From Fumia xinanensis (GTDB lineage Bacteria > Bacillota > Clostridia > Oscillospirales > Ruminococcaceae): a DNA stretch of 64,000 bases. Both the position numbers and the translations under genes were made by a program. The stretch spans positions 372,001-436,000 of the forward strand of contig NZ_JACRSV010000001.1 of assembly GCF_014384905.1 (NCBI RefSeq), given 5' to 3'. Shown in pieces: positions 7,587 to 15,957 of the stretch. Position 1 is the first letter of the stretch. Every line of letters starts with the position of its first letter. Under the pieces are notes generated by a model. That model saw nothing but the letters and a program-made list of their open reading frames with translations. It was not told where the DNA came from and did not search any database.

Positions 7587-9065
7587 TTAGAGAATCAGGC
7601 AGACAAGGCCGTTGCAGCCGTCGTTGATGATTCTTTCGATGGTTTCCTGGAGTTTGAGACGTGCGTCGGTGGGCATCCGGTAGAGCTTGTTGTGGAGTCC
7701 CTCGTTGACCAGCTCGTGGAGGGATTTCCCGAAGATATTGGATTCCCAGATCTTCTTGGGATTTTCCTCGAACTCTTTTAGGAGGAACATCACAAGCTCT
7801 TCCGACTGTTTTTCGCTGCCGACGATGGGACTTACCTCGGTGGTAATGTCGGCTCGCATCATGTGGATGCTGGGGGCGGAGGCCCGCAGTTTTACGCCGT
7901 ATTTTCCGCCCTGTTTGACGATTTCCGGCTCCTCAAGAGACAGTTCCTCCATAGTGGGCATGACAATGCCATAGCCGGTGGCGGCCACTTCGTCCAGAGC
8001 TCCTTTCAGCTTATCGTATTCGCGCTTACAGGCGGCCAACTCAATCATACATGGCATGAGGCCCGCTTCGCCGTCAATCGTGAGGCCAGTCGCCTCACCG
8101 AGAATCTGATAGAAGAGCTGAGGCTGGAGGGCGATGGTGATGCTAGCCTGGCCCTTGCCTAAATCAATGCGGTCGACAGATGCTTTGGTAATGTGCTCGC
8201 AGCCGCACATTTTTTCGCCGATAGAAGAGACCTCACTGATTTTACGAATGCCCGAAGCGGCGTCCTTAATGGCCTCAAACACCGCTCGTTTTAGCCAGTG
8301 ATCCTTGTCGAGGGAGATAATCCAGCGGGGCAGTTCAATGGCAGCTTCCTTCAGCGGGAATTCGAAGAGAATTTTCTGCAGAATTCCCTTGATGTCCTCC
8401 TCACTTAGCTCCAGACAGTTGACGGGGTAGACAGGTTTGCAGTATTTTTCCTCCATCTGTTTCTGGAGTTCCCGGGTACTTTGACTATTGGGATTTTGGG
8501 TATTCAAAAGGATGATGTATGGTTTGCGGATACCCTTTAATTCATTAATGACCCGCTCTTCGGCTTCTTCGTATTCGTCTCTGGGGATATCACTGATGCT
8601 GCCGTCGGTGGTGATAACAAGCCCTAGGGTAGAATGGTCGTTGATGACCTTTTGTGTTCCCACTTCGGCTGCCATGTTGAAAGGAACTTCTTCATCGAAC
8701 CAAGGGGTCCGTACCATTCGAGGCATTTCGTTTTCAAAGTAGCCCAAAGAGCTGGGAACGATGTAGCCTACGCAGTCGATAAGTCGCACCTTGAGAGCCG
8801 CGTTACCTTCCAGTTCCACTTCTACTGCTTCTTCGGGGATAAATTTTGGCTCGGTGGTCATAATGGTTTTCCCTGCGGCGGACTGAGGCAGTTCGTCGGT
8901 TGCCCGTTCCCGCATGAAGTCGCTTTGCATATTGGGGATGACCAGTGTCTCCATAAACTTTTTAATAAAGGTACTTTTGCCAGTTCTGACCGGTCCGACT
9001 ACGCCGATATAGATATCCCCACCCGTCCGCTGGGCGATATCATGATAAATATTTTGATTTTCCAT
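7587..9065 (-). CDS. spoIVA: SpoIVA, spore coat assembly ATPase
   Basis: 492 residues, the same size as B. subtilis SpoIVA. The N-terminus IYIGVVGPVRTGKSTFIKKF carries the Walker A motif of this TRAFAC-related ATPase, which polymerises on the forespore surface and anchors coat and cortex. The C-terminal part ends in the conserved region TIERIINDGCNGLVCLIL. I start at MENQNIYHDI (9065) because GGTGA lies 5 nt upstream; the extra in-frame GTG at 9077 has no spacing for a ribosome site. Upstream lies a ~104-nt structured element (9122-9225), then sipL on the same strand. Expression is expected in the mother cell, but I could not define a SigE promoter. Confidence 0.95.
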   Translation of the reverse strand: MENQNIYHDIAQRTGGDIYIGVVGPVRTGKSTFIKKFMETLVIPNMQSDFMRERATDELPQSAAGKTIMTTEPKFIPEEAVEVELEGNAALKVRLIDCVGYIVPSSLGYFENEMPRMVRTPWFDEEVPFNMAAEVGTQKVINDHSTLGLVITTDGSISDIPRDEYEEAEERVINELKGIRKPYIILLNTQNPNSQSTRELQKQMEEKYCKPVYPVNCLELSEEDIKGILQKILFEFPLKEAAIELPRWIISLDKDHWLKRAVFEAIKDAASGIRKISEVSSIGEKMCGCEHITKASVDRIDLGKGQASITIALQPQLFYQILGEATGLTIDGEAGLMPCMIELAACKREYDKLKGALDEVAATGYGIVMPTMEELSLEEPEIVKQGGKYGVKLRASAPSIHMMRADITTEVSPIVGSEKQSEELVMFLLKEFEENPKKIWESNIFGKSLHELVNEGLHNKLYRMPTDARLKLQETIERIINDGCNGLVCLIL

Positions 9066-9121
9066 ATAAATCACCATGCCTTTGCTAGCAGCTATCTTTC
9101 AAATTGCTGCGGCAAAGAGCT

Positions 9122-9225
9122 TCCTTTCTTCGGAATTTGAGCCGATTTCGGCGACAGCCGCGGAATTACGGCTGTTTTTTTCGCGGCAAAGGCTCAAAAA
9201 CGAGCGTGAAAATTTATTTTCACGC
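9122..9225 (-). repeat. Structured ~104-nt element, copy 1 (spoIVA leader)
   Basis: On the minus strand: a hairpin GTGAAAA/TTTTCAC (9204-9225), then an outer stem TTTGAGCC (9191-9198) paired with GGCTCAAA (9137-9144) enclosing a smaller hairpin ACAGCCG/CGGCTGT, then ATTCCG and AGAAAGGA. The same sequence and architecture recur upstream of pflB at 24574-24675. The first hairpin, followed by TCGTTTTT, could also terminate sipL transcripts. Confidence 0.6.
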
Positions 9226-9321
9226 GACCTCCATATCGCCGCTGGCGACTTGTTTTTATGCAAGACCGCTTTATAGGAAAACGGCTCTCCCGACGCGAAT
9301 TTGCCGCGCCTATCTATTCAT

Positions 9322-10881
9322 CTAATTATTTACCATGGGAATGAGCAGCATCGCCGGTTCAGGCAGCCGTTCGCAATCTAAAGCGTTTTCTTCCATGACA
9401 GCGGTCATGGCGGTGCCGAAGCGTTTTGCAATGTCCCAGATACCTTCATCTTTGTCGGCGTAGTAGAGCTGCAGTGCACAGGAAGAAGCGGTATCCTTGG
9501 GAGCTTCCTCATTGACAGTGACGTCTGAGATGGTATTGCAGCGGACCTTCTGATAGATGCTGCCGCTGACGCGGACCTCTGCCCGAAGTTCCAGCTGGGT
9601 GGGAGAACTGATGGTGTATCCTACGTTTAGAATATCGGCCATAGGCATAAAGCTGATGTCCTCGGTGCCGGGGGTGCAGTCCAGGGCGATTTCCACCGGA
9701 AAAGTCTTGTCAATGGCAAAAGGCATACTGTCATTATCATAACAGAGGACGGTAGCTTCCAGCATTCCATTGATACGAACCGTGCCCTGTTCTACTTTGG
9801 CGGTGTATTCTGACAGAGTGCAGAAAGCGTCGTATACACCGGCGATAGAACTGTCGCTGTCCACATCCAGAGCCTGTTTGCAAATGGCAGTGTGGTTAAC
9901 GGTGAGCAAAAATCGTTCCACAGAAACCGGCATGGAGGTCATAGCGCTTTCAAAGAGGGTGGAGTACACATCGTCTGCCAAGAGAATTTCTTTATTCCGG
10001 TCGCCGGTACAGAAGACATTTATAACGAATTCGCACATCAAAATTTTGCTTTCTTCCCCTTCTGTGGCTTTGGGTTCGAAGGTGACAGAGGCTACGCTGA
10101 AACTTACATCACAGTTATAATCCTCTTCGACGCCGGGAACGTCGACGATCTGGCTGACAGGAATGGAAAAATCCATAGGCTCCGGGAAAGGGGCGTCTCC
10201 TGTGGGCATATAGAGGATATGCAGCATCAAATCGCCTTTGCAGATAACCTTGTTGGCGATGATCTTATAGTCGGTGGGGGAGACAGTGCAGTGGTAGTTG
10301 AGCATGGACTGAAAAGCGGGTTTTGAGTACCCCAGTTCCAACTCGTCGGTGACGGTGAACTGCTTGACAGCGTATTTCTTGCCATCGCATACCGACATGG
10401 GGGTCACGTGGAATTGAAGCCCAGCTCCCTGTCCGCCGCATACCGCCATGGCCTCCCGGGGCTCGGTCACTTTGATTTTGCAGCTGATGCCGCCGCGTAT
10501 ATCAAGCCTTCTCTGGTTGACGGCCCGGGCATTGACAAAATAACAGCGCGCTGTTACACGGACAACTGGATTTTGGCACTCCGAGGCCAAATCGATGGTT
10601 TTCGAAAAAGGTACGGTTTGCTCAATAGAACAAATACGGTTTGTCTCCTCCGCTAGGTAGAGCACCTTCACCGCAGAAATACCATCCAGGTAAAGCTTGT
10701 TCCCCGAAACTTTCTGGGACTGGATTTTGGGTACGATCTGGGTTTTGAGGAGCTTAAAGATGTTGGGATAATAGTCGGGGAGGAGATAGTCCAGCTCGAC
10801 CGACTGCTCGGTGGAGGAATCGAGCACGGTTTCATTGACACAAATGATGTCCTTCGTTAAATTCAATTCCGGCATGTGCAT
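9322..10881 (-). CDS. sipL: SipL-like SpoIVA partner (DUF3794 plus LysM)
   Basis: About 519 residues: repeated DUF3794 units (for example LDYLLPDYYPNIFKLLKTQI near the start) and a C-terminal LysM-like domain (YYADKDEGIWDIAKRFGT ... LLIPMVNN). This matches SipL, the clostridial SpoIVA-interacting protein that replaces SpoVID and binds SpoIVA through its LysM domain to encase the forespore. The gene lies directly upstream of spoIVA on the same strand, which supports the partnership. Start chosen at 10881: AAAGGA is 6 nt before that ATG, while the earlier ATG at 10887 abuts it. A complex leader with TTTTGTCC/GGACAAAA pairing precedes the start. Confidence 0.85.
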   Translation of the reverse strand: MHMPELNLTKDIICVNETVLDSSTEQSVELDYLLPDYYPNIFKLLKTQIVPKIQSQKVSGNKLYLDGISAVKVLYLAEETNRICSIEQTVPFSKTIDLASECQNPVVRVTARCYFVNARAVNQRRLDIRGGISCKIKVTEPREAMAVCGGQGAGLQFHVTPMSVCDGKKYAVKQFTVTDELELGYSKPAFQSMLNYHCTVSPTDYKIIANKVICKGDLMLHILYMPTGDAPFPEPMDFSIPVSQIVDVPGVEEDYNCDVSFSVASVTFEPKATEGEESKILMCEFVINVFCTGDRNKEILLADDVYSTLFESAMTSMPVSVERFLLTVNHTAICKQALDVDSDSSIAGVYDAFCTLSEYTAKVEQGTVRINGMLEATVLCYDNDSMPFAIDKTFPVEIALDCTPGTEDISFMPMADILNVGYTISSPTQLELRAEVRVSGSIYQKVRCNTISDVTVNEEAPKDTASSCALQLYYADKDEGIWDIAKRFGTAMTAVMEENALDCERLPEPAMLLIPMVNN

Positions 10882-11062
10882 AATCATTCCTTTCGGTTTT
10901 GTCCTCGCGGTGAAGAGGGCACAACGATGGTAATTTTCTATCTAATGGTATGCGGGACTCGGACAAAATAGACCGGAGCGCTGGAAAAGCCCCGAAAATT
11001 TTCATAGCATCCCGCCTGAAACATGAATATGCAGGAGAGGAGGCGTACATTCCGAAAAAAAC

Positions 11063-11094
11063 AGGCGGCTTGTCTTAGAAAAGACAAGCCGCCT
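11063..11094 (-). terminator. Terminator, distal of a tandem pair
   Basis: 14-bp perfect stem AGGCGGCTTGTCTT / AAGACAAGCCGCCT with a 4-nt loop and a T-run on the minus strand. It backs up the terminator at 11097-11126. Confidence 0.85.
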
Positions 11095-11096
11095 TG

Positions 11097-11126
11097 AAAA
11101 AAGGACGGGCAAACCCCGTCCTTTTT
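11097..11126 (-). terminator. Terminator of the LTA synthase-like gene
   Basis: AAAAAGGACGGG / CCCGTCCTTTTT stem with a short loop, immediately downstream of the stop codon at 11133 on the minus strand. Confidence 0.88.
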
Positions 11127-11132
11127 ATCAAT

Positions 11133-12908
11133 TTATTTTTCTATGTTTCGGGAAAAGGGATTCACCACTTCCTCATCGGAATATCCCATACCGATGGTGC
11201 GGTCGTAGGTAAGAGTATCCAGCAGCTGGGAATTGTTTTCTTTTGGGGAAGCTACCGAGTAAACCGGTTCGTCCTTCATGACGTTCAAGATTGTTTCGGT
11301 AAATTCGTTAGCCGGAAGACTCGCCTGACGATAGATGATGTGGGGCAGATAAAAGGCGGATACATCTTCTGCCGGAAGTCCCTCATCGGTGAGGCCATAG
11401 TTGTTCCAGATAAGGTAGGTCTGGCTGTAGAGAATCTCACAGTTGTCGGCAGTAATGCCTAAATCAGCATAAATATTGCTGTCCGGGCTGAAGAAAGGGA
11501 AGTGGTCCCCCATAAAGAAAACAATGGTCGGTTCTTTGGATTCCTTCAGGCGGTTTAAAAATTCTTGGAGTTCTTCGCAGGATTTTTTGACACCCTTGAG
11601 GTAGAGTCCCACTTCGGTGTCGTCGTCGCTTCCATAAGGCTGGTGATTTTGCATGGTGGTGATATGGATGTAGTCTGGACCTTCTGTTTCCGCCATAATC
11701 TGTTCCGATTGACGATAAACGGTATCATCGTCTACGTAATCTCGAAGTTTCTGGACGGGGACAGTCAAGTCATCGATAAACATCAGACGGTCAAAGCCGT
11801 ATTCGCTGTAGACTTCCTCCCGCCCATAGAAGCTGGAACTGAACGGATGCAGATAGGTGGTGTTGTATCCTTCCTTCTTATACATCTGGGCAAAGGTGTC
11901 CTGCTCTACATTAGCGGGCAACAGAGAATGTGGAATTGTAGCGTTGTTGAGAGATTTGACTGGCAGGCCAAACATCAGCTCAAATTCCGTACGGACAGTG
12001 TTGCCGCCAAATGTAGGGACAATTGCCTGTCCGGAAAAAGCTTCCTGCTTAATTTCATCCAGCTTGTCATAAGTGCCTTTTGGAACGTCCATTCCTTCAA
12101 GCTGACGAAAATCGCCGAAAGATTCCGACATAATAAAGATGATGTTTGGTTTGACCAGATTGCCTTCTGAGACTGGTTCTGCGTCTGGATCAGTAAGCAT
12201 GCTATTTACGAGTTCTTCAGAATAATTTTGGGGTTCTTCCACCTTGCTGGCTATCTGCTGGTTGATGGAGACTGCAAAATTAGTAATCAGATTATTGTTG
12301 GCAAACCGTTTTTCATCGGAAAACGCGTTATAGCTATAAGTGTTATCAATGCCAAAAACAGTGCAGACTGGAGCAAACAATGCGGGAACGGTAAGAGAGA
12401 CAGTAGTGATAAACCCGATCAGCACTGATATTGCTCCCCGCACCGGGAATTTGCGCTCAATCCGGACGTCGCAAAGCCATAGACACACGATGTAAACGGC
12501 GATGAGAAAAAGAGATAAAAGCAGTAGCGGGTTGAAGTGAAGCCTTGCAAACTGGGTAAGGTCTGCAACATTTTTCGTCATTGCCAGATCGCTGAATAAA
12601 AAGTGAGCGCCAGAGATAAAGTACTTATAATATTCGATACAGGAAAATGCATAAAACAGTACCGCGGTAATCACTCCGCCGATCCATGCACGTTTGACGA
12701 GGAAGTTGGCAAACCAGAATATGGCGGTAATGAGCAAGGTGCTGAATACCATGATGCCGAACCGGGTGAAAGTAAAATTTAAAAGTTCTCCAAAGCTTTG
12801 CATCTGCCCCAATTCGGTCATGCCACAGATAAAGATGGGGAAAAGAATCAAAAAGATAAGATGAGTCCGTTTCGATGTAAAGAAAGGACTGTTTCTGAGT
12901 TTCTGCAT
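11133..12908 (-). CDS. LTA synthase-family phosphoglycerol transferase/sulfatase
   Basis: A 591-residue membrane enzyme: about five transmembrane segments in the first 200 residues, then an extracellular sulfatase-fold domain. IIFIMSESFGDF carries a metal-binding Glu, GGNTVRTEFELMFG has the catalytic Thr nucleophile, and FFMGDHFPFF has the Asp-His metal pair. These fit the LtaS family, which polymerises glycerol phosphate from phosphatidylglycerol, or a relative that modifies surface glycans. AAGGAGAG lies just before the ATG. The gene is monocistronic with tandem terminators. Whether it makes lipoteichoic acid or decorates another polymer cannot be told from the sequence. Confidence 0.88.
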   Translation of the reverse strand: MQKLRNSPFFTSKRTHLIFLILFPIFICGMTELGQMQSFGELLNFTFTRFGIMVFSTLLITAIFWFANFLVKRAWIGGVITAVLFYAFSCIEYYKYFISGAHFLFSDLAMTKNVADLTQFARLHFNPLLLLSLFLIAVYIVCLWLCDVRIERKFPVRGAISVLIGFITTVSLTVPALFAPVCTVFGIDNTYSYNAFSDEKRFANNNLITNFAVSINQQIASKVEEPQNYSEELVNSMLTDPDAEPVSEGNLVKPNIIFIMSESFGDFRQLEGMDVPKGTYDKLDEIKQEAFSGQAIVPTFGGNTVRTEFELMFGLPVKSLNNATIPHSLLPANVEQDTFAQMYKKEGYNTTYLHPFSSSFYGREEVYSEYGFDRLMFIDDLTVPVQKLRDYVDDDTVYRQSEQIMAETEGPDYIHITTMQNHQPYGSDDDTEVGLYLKGVKKSCEELQEFLNRLKESKEPTIVFFMGDHFPFFSPDSNIYADLGITADNCEILYSQTYLIWNNYGLTDEGLPAEDVSAFYLPHIIYRQASLPANEFTETILNVMKDEPVYSVASPKENNSQLLDTLTYDRTIGMGYSDEEVVNPFSRNIEK

Positions 12909-13104
12909 ATTTTCACTCTCCTTGCAGATAAAGGCAATCTTCTAAAATGATATTAAATCGAAATCCATTCTTAAAATCTAACGATAAAAGAGGTACTTTT
13001 TCTTCATTATCTTATCAACAAAATGTGAATATTTTATGTTTTCTGTAAAAAGATGGATAACTTTTGCAAAGATTCGGTAATTGAAACAAATTTGAAAAAA
13101 TAAA

Positions 13105-13132
13105 ACGGAGCAAAGCGTGCGCTTTGCTCCGT
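13105..13132 (-). terminator. Terminator of the rnf operon
   Basis: 13-bp stem ACGGAGCAAAGCG / CGCTTTGCTCCGT, followed on the minus strand by a T-rich run, about 25 nt after the rnfB stop. Confidence 0.85.
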
Positions 13133-13155
13133 AATAGTTTATTGTAAGCGTATTT

Positions 13156-13941
13156 TTACAGTCTGTGGATACATTTTCGGGGACACACTTCGACACAGTC
13201 GCCGCAGGAGGTGCATTTGTCGTGGTCAATGATAGCGTGATTGTTTACCACGTGAACTGCGTCGTGAGGGCAGACCTTTTCACACTTACGACAGCCGATA
13301 CAGCCGTTTTCGCAGATGCGGATAGTTTCTTTGGCGTTGAAATGGCTGGAGCAAATGACTTCTACAGTCTTGTCATCGTCAAACACACCGATGAGGTCGT
13401 TAGGACAGGCTTCTTTGCACATGCCGCAGCCGGTGCATTTCTCTCGGTTGATGACAGCAACCCCGTCAATGATGTCAATGGCCTCAAACTTACAAGCCTT
13501 GATACAGTCGCCAAGACCCAGACAGCCGGCAGTACACTCTTTTTTGCCGTTATAAAGCATGTTGGAGGCAGCGCAGGACATGGCCCCGGTGTAGATGTAT
13601 TTATCCTTGACGGCTCCACATTTGCCGTTACAGCGGACGGTGGCTTTTCGTTCTGCTACGTCCTCAAAGGAGGTACCCATGATCTCACTGATCTTGCGGG
13701 AAACCTTGTCGCCGCCGGGGATGCAGAGATTGGTTTTGGCACCGTCTTTTACGATGGCGTTTGCGTAGGCTTCACAGCCGGAATAGCCGCAGGCGCCGCA
13801 GTTGGCGTTAGGCAGGCTGTCCTTGATGTCGTATACGCGCTGATCCTGTTTGACGGCAAACACCTTCGAAAAAATCGAAAGCAAAATACCCGCTATCAGT
13901 CCGAGCGCCACAAAAAGCAGAATGGGCAAAATATATTCCAT
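13156..13941 (-). CDS. rnfB: RnfB, ferredoxin-like subunit of the Rnf complex
   Basis: 261 residues. An N-terminal membrane helix is followed by the NANCGACGYSGC [4Fe-4S] motif near residues 45-56 and then further clusters of the CxxCxxCxxxCP type (CTGCGMCKEACP, CIGCRKCEKVCP, CTSCGDCVEVCP). RnfB passes electrons from reduced ferredoxin into the membrane complex. Start MEYILPILLF is chosen because AGGAG lies about 10 nt upstream; eight in-frame codons further upstream lack a site. It is last in the rnfCDGEAB order, separated from rnfA by about 200 bp that hold an imperfect inverted repeat. Confidence 0.93.
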   Translation of the reverse strand: MEYILPILLFVALGLIAGILLSIFSKVFAVKQDQRVYDIKDSLPNANCGACGYSGCEAYANAIVKDGAKTNLCIPGGDKVSRKISEIMGTSFEDVAERKATVRCNGKCGAVKDKYIYTGAMSCAASNMLYNGKKECTAGCLGLGDCIKACKFEAIDIIDGVAVINREKCTGCGMCKEACPNDLIGVFDDDKTVEVICSSHFNAKETIRICENGCIGCRKCEKVCPHDAVHVVNNHAIIDHDKCTSCGDCVEVCPRKCIHRL

Positions 13942-14143
13942 GGTCGAATTTCTCCTATCTGACAAATCGCCGCGGGCTTTTTACCCTTGGCAAGGGGAAT
14001 CCCTTTAAAGAACTGGTATCTATAGGTTAGCACAATGGGATTTTTCGGAAAAAGCGTCTGTTGCGATGCTTTTTGACGTAGCATCAGGAGTTTTTTAGAA
14101 TCGTCCGTATGGACGCCTATGGCTACCAGTTTTAGGCAAGGGG

Positions 14144-14734
14144 CTACTGGAACAGGTTCTCGACGATGCCTGAAAATCCCATAAAGGATGCGGCCACGAT
14201 ACCGGCGGCGATGAGGGCGGCCGGTACTCCTTTGAACATCTTGGGCACGTCGGCGTTGTCGATGCGCTCCCGGATGCCGGAAAACAGCAGCAGGGCGACC
14301 ATAAAACCGATACCGGCGCCAAAGGCGTTGACGAGGCTGTGGCCGAAGTTGTACTCGCTGTCGATGTTCAGAATGGTTACGCCGAGAACGGCGCAGTTTG
14401 TGGTGATGAGGGGCAGGTAGATGCCCAGAGCCTTATACAGCGGGGGCATAAACCGCTTGATGATGATTTCCACCAGCTGGACGAAGAGGGCGATGACCAG
14501 GATAAAGGCCATGGTGCGGAGATATTCCATCCCATTGGGCACCAGAATGTAGGTGTAGATGGGGTAGGTAAGTGCGGCGGACATCACCATGACGAAGGTG
14601 ACGGCGACGCTCATCCCCATGGCGGAGCTGGTCTTTTTGGAAACGCCGATGAAGGGGCAGATACCCATAAACTTCGAAAGAACGAAGTTGTCGACCAAAA
14701 TGGCGCTGACTAAAATTGCTAAAATTTCTTTCAT
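14144..14734 (-). CDS. rnfA: RnfA, membrane subunit of the Rnf complex
   Basis: A 196-residue protein with about six transmembrane segments. FVLSKFMGICPFIGVSKK near the start and ITTNCAVLGVTIL mid-protein carry the conserved cysteines that bind the intramembrane [2Fe-2S] cluster with RnfE in the Rnf/Nqr family. Its ATG follows the rnfE stop directly (14734/14735), so translation is probably coupled. It forms the sodium/electron-transfer core with RnfE and RnfD. Confidence 0.93.
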   Translation of the reverse strand: MKEILAILVSAILVDNFVLSKFMGICPFIGVSKKTSSAMGMSVAVTFVMVMSAALTYPIYTYILVPNGMEYLRTMAFILVIALFVQLVEIIIKRFMPPLYKALGIYLPLITTNCAVLGVTILNIDSEYNFGHSLVNAFGAGIGFMVALLLFSGIRERIDNADVPKMFKGVPAALIAAGIVAASFMGFSGIVENLFQ

Positions 14735-15394
14735 TTACCGTGTCTCTCCTTCCCCGTGGCAAGCGCCTCTGGAAGGGCAGCCTGCACAGCCTTTTTTCTT
14801 GGAAATTTTATAGCCGGAGAGTTTGTTGGCAATTGCTACCAACAGGCCGAACACCATAAATCCGCCGGCCGGGGAAATAAAGAGCCCGATGGGTTCAAAC
14901 ATGCCGAGGGATACGTCGATGCCGAACCAGGTGTTCTGGCCCAAAATTTCACGAATAGAACCCATGAGGAACAGGGCCAAGGTAAAGCCGATTCCCATTC
15001 CCAGCGCGTCGGCAATGGATTTCCCCACGCTGTTCTTACTGGCGAATGCTTCCGCTCGGCCCAGGATGATGCAGTTGACGGTGATGAGGGAGAGGAATAC
15101 GCCCAGGGACCCATAAAGGTCGGGGAGGTAGACCTGTAAGAGAAATCCCACAATGGTGACGAAGCCCGCGATGATGACGATAAAGGCGGGCAGGCGCACC
15201 TGGTTGGGAATGACTTTTTTGAGTAAGGAGATAACGATGCTGGAGCCCAGCAGTACGAAGGTTGTTGCAAGGCCCATGCCGATGCCGTTGAAAGCCATGG
15301 TGGTGACAGCCAAAGTGGGGCAGGTTCCCAGCAGCATGACGAGAACCGGGTTTTCCTTTAAAATGCCTTTATAGAATTCTTTGAGCCAGCTCAT
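14735..15394 (-). CDS. rnfE: RnfE, membrane subunit of the Rnf complex
   Basis: 219 residues, paralogous to RnfA. The N-terminus FYKGILKENPVLVMLLGTCPTLAV and the central ITVNCIILGRAEAFA match RnfE/NqrD; both segments hold cluster-binding cysteines. The C-terminus is unusually cysteine-rich for the family (KKKGCAGCPSRGACHGEG), which could hold a metal or be incidental. Its ATG overlaps the rnfG stop by 4 nt (ATGA), a sign of coupled translation. Confidence 0.92.
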   Translation of the reverse strand: MSWLKEFYKGILKENPVLVMLLGTCPTLAVTTMAFNGIGMGLATTFVLLGSSIVISLLKKVIPNQVRLPAFIVIIAGFVTIVGFLLQVYLPDLYGSLGVFLSLITVNCIILGRAEAFASKNSVGKSIADALGMGIGFTLALFLMGSIREILGQNTWFGIDVSLGMFEPIGLFISPAGGFMVFGLLVAIANKLSGYKISKKKGCAGCPSRGACHGEGETR

Positions 15395-15942
15395 GCGCCC
15401 AGCACCTCCCCTTTCAGTTTCGCAAACAGCTCCGCCGCTTTTTCACAGCCGGCGATCAGACCCTTGGAGGTCTTTGTAGCGCCCGCCACGGTGTCAGCGC
15501 TTATTTCGCCCTGCTTGTTGCCGACGAATTGATCCAGATAGTCTGATTCGTTGTTGGCGACCTTGTCGCCGATGCCTGGGGTTTCAGTCTGATTGATAAT
15601 ATAAACGCCCTGAATGACGCCGTCGGCATTGAGACCAACCATCATGGTGATGCCGTCGGAACTGTATCCCTTGGAATTCAAAACGATGGCCATTCCGGCA
15701 CCGTTTTCCGCTTTGTAGACGTTTAGGAGGGATTCGTCCTCGGACTCAATCTTCACTTCAGTCAGTTTGTCTGCTTCCGGCAGGGCCTTGGCAGAAAATT
15801 CGGTGAGTTGGTCCGGGGTGTAGCCATTGCCCAACTCGGCCACGCCGGTCAGGTTGTAGGTCAGAGCAAGGGCGCCGGAGACGACTGCGCAGACAACGAT
15901 GAGAACCAGTGTCGGTTTGATAATTTCATGCCATGTTTTCAC
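15391..15942 (-). CDS. rnfG: RnfG, FMN-binding subunit of the Rnf complex
   Basis: 183 residues: one N-terminal transmembrane helix (PTLVLIVVCAVVSGALAL) and an extracytoplasmic FMN-binding domain. The flavinylation motif DTVAGATKTS places a covalently bound FMN on about Thr156. The start is GTG with GGGGAGG 8 nt upstream. The soluble domain is closely similar to the extra C-terminal domain of the RnfD encoded next to it (shared KAENGAG, TMMVG, DGVIQGV, GAT, GC-KAAEL), which points to a local duplication. ApbE, needed to attach FMN, is encoded in the same cluster. Confidence 0.93.
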   Translation of the reverse strand: MKTWHEIIKPTLVLIVVCAVVSGALALTYNLTGVAELGNGYTPDQLTEFSAKALPEADKLTEVKIESEDESLLNVYKAENGAGMAIVLNSKGYSSDGITMMVGLNADGVIQGVYIINQTETPGIGDKVANNESDYLDQFVGNKQGEISADTVAGATKTSKGLIAGCEKAAELFAKLKGEVLGA

Positions 15943-15957
15943 GTTTCGTTCCTCCCC

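Noticed and set aside
9150..9180. Plus-strand terminator ACAGCCG..CGGCTGT plus T-run
   Set aside because: No plus-strand gene lies upstream; the hairpin fits better as the inner stem of the minus-strand element.
13165..13962. Long plus-strand ORF of 265 codons opposite rnfB
   Set aside because: It is the mirror of a well-supported ferredoxin-type gene, has no domain and no ribosome site.
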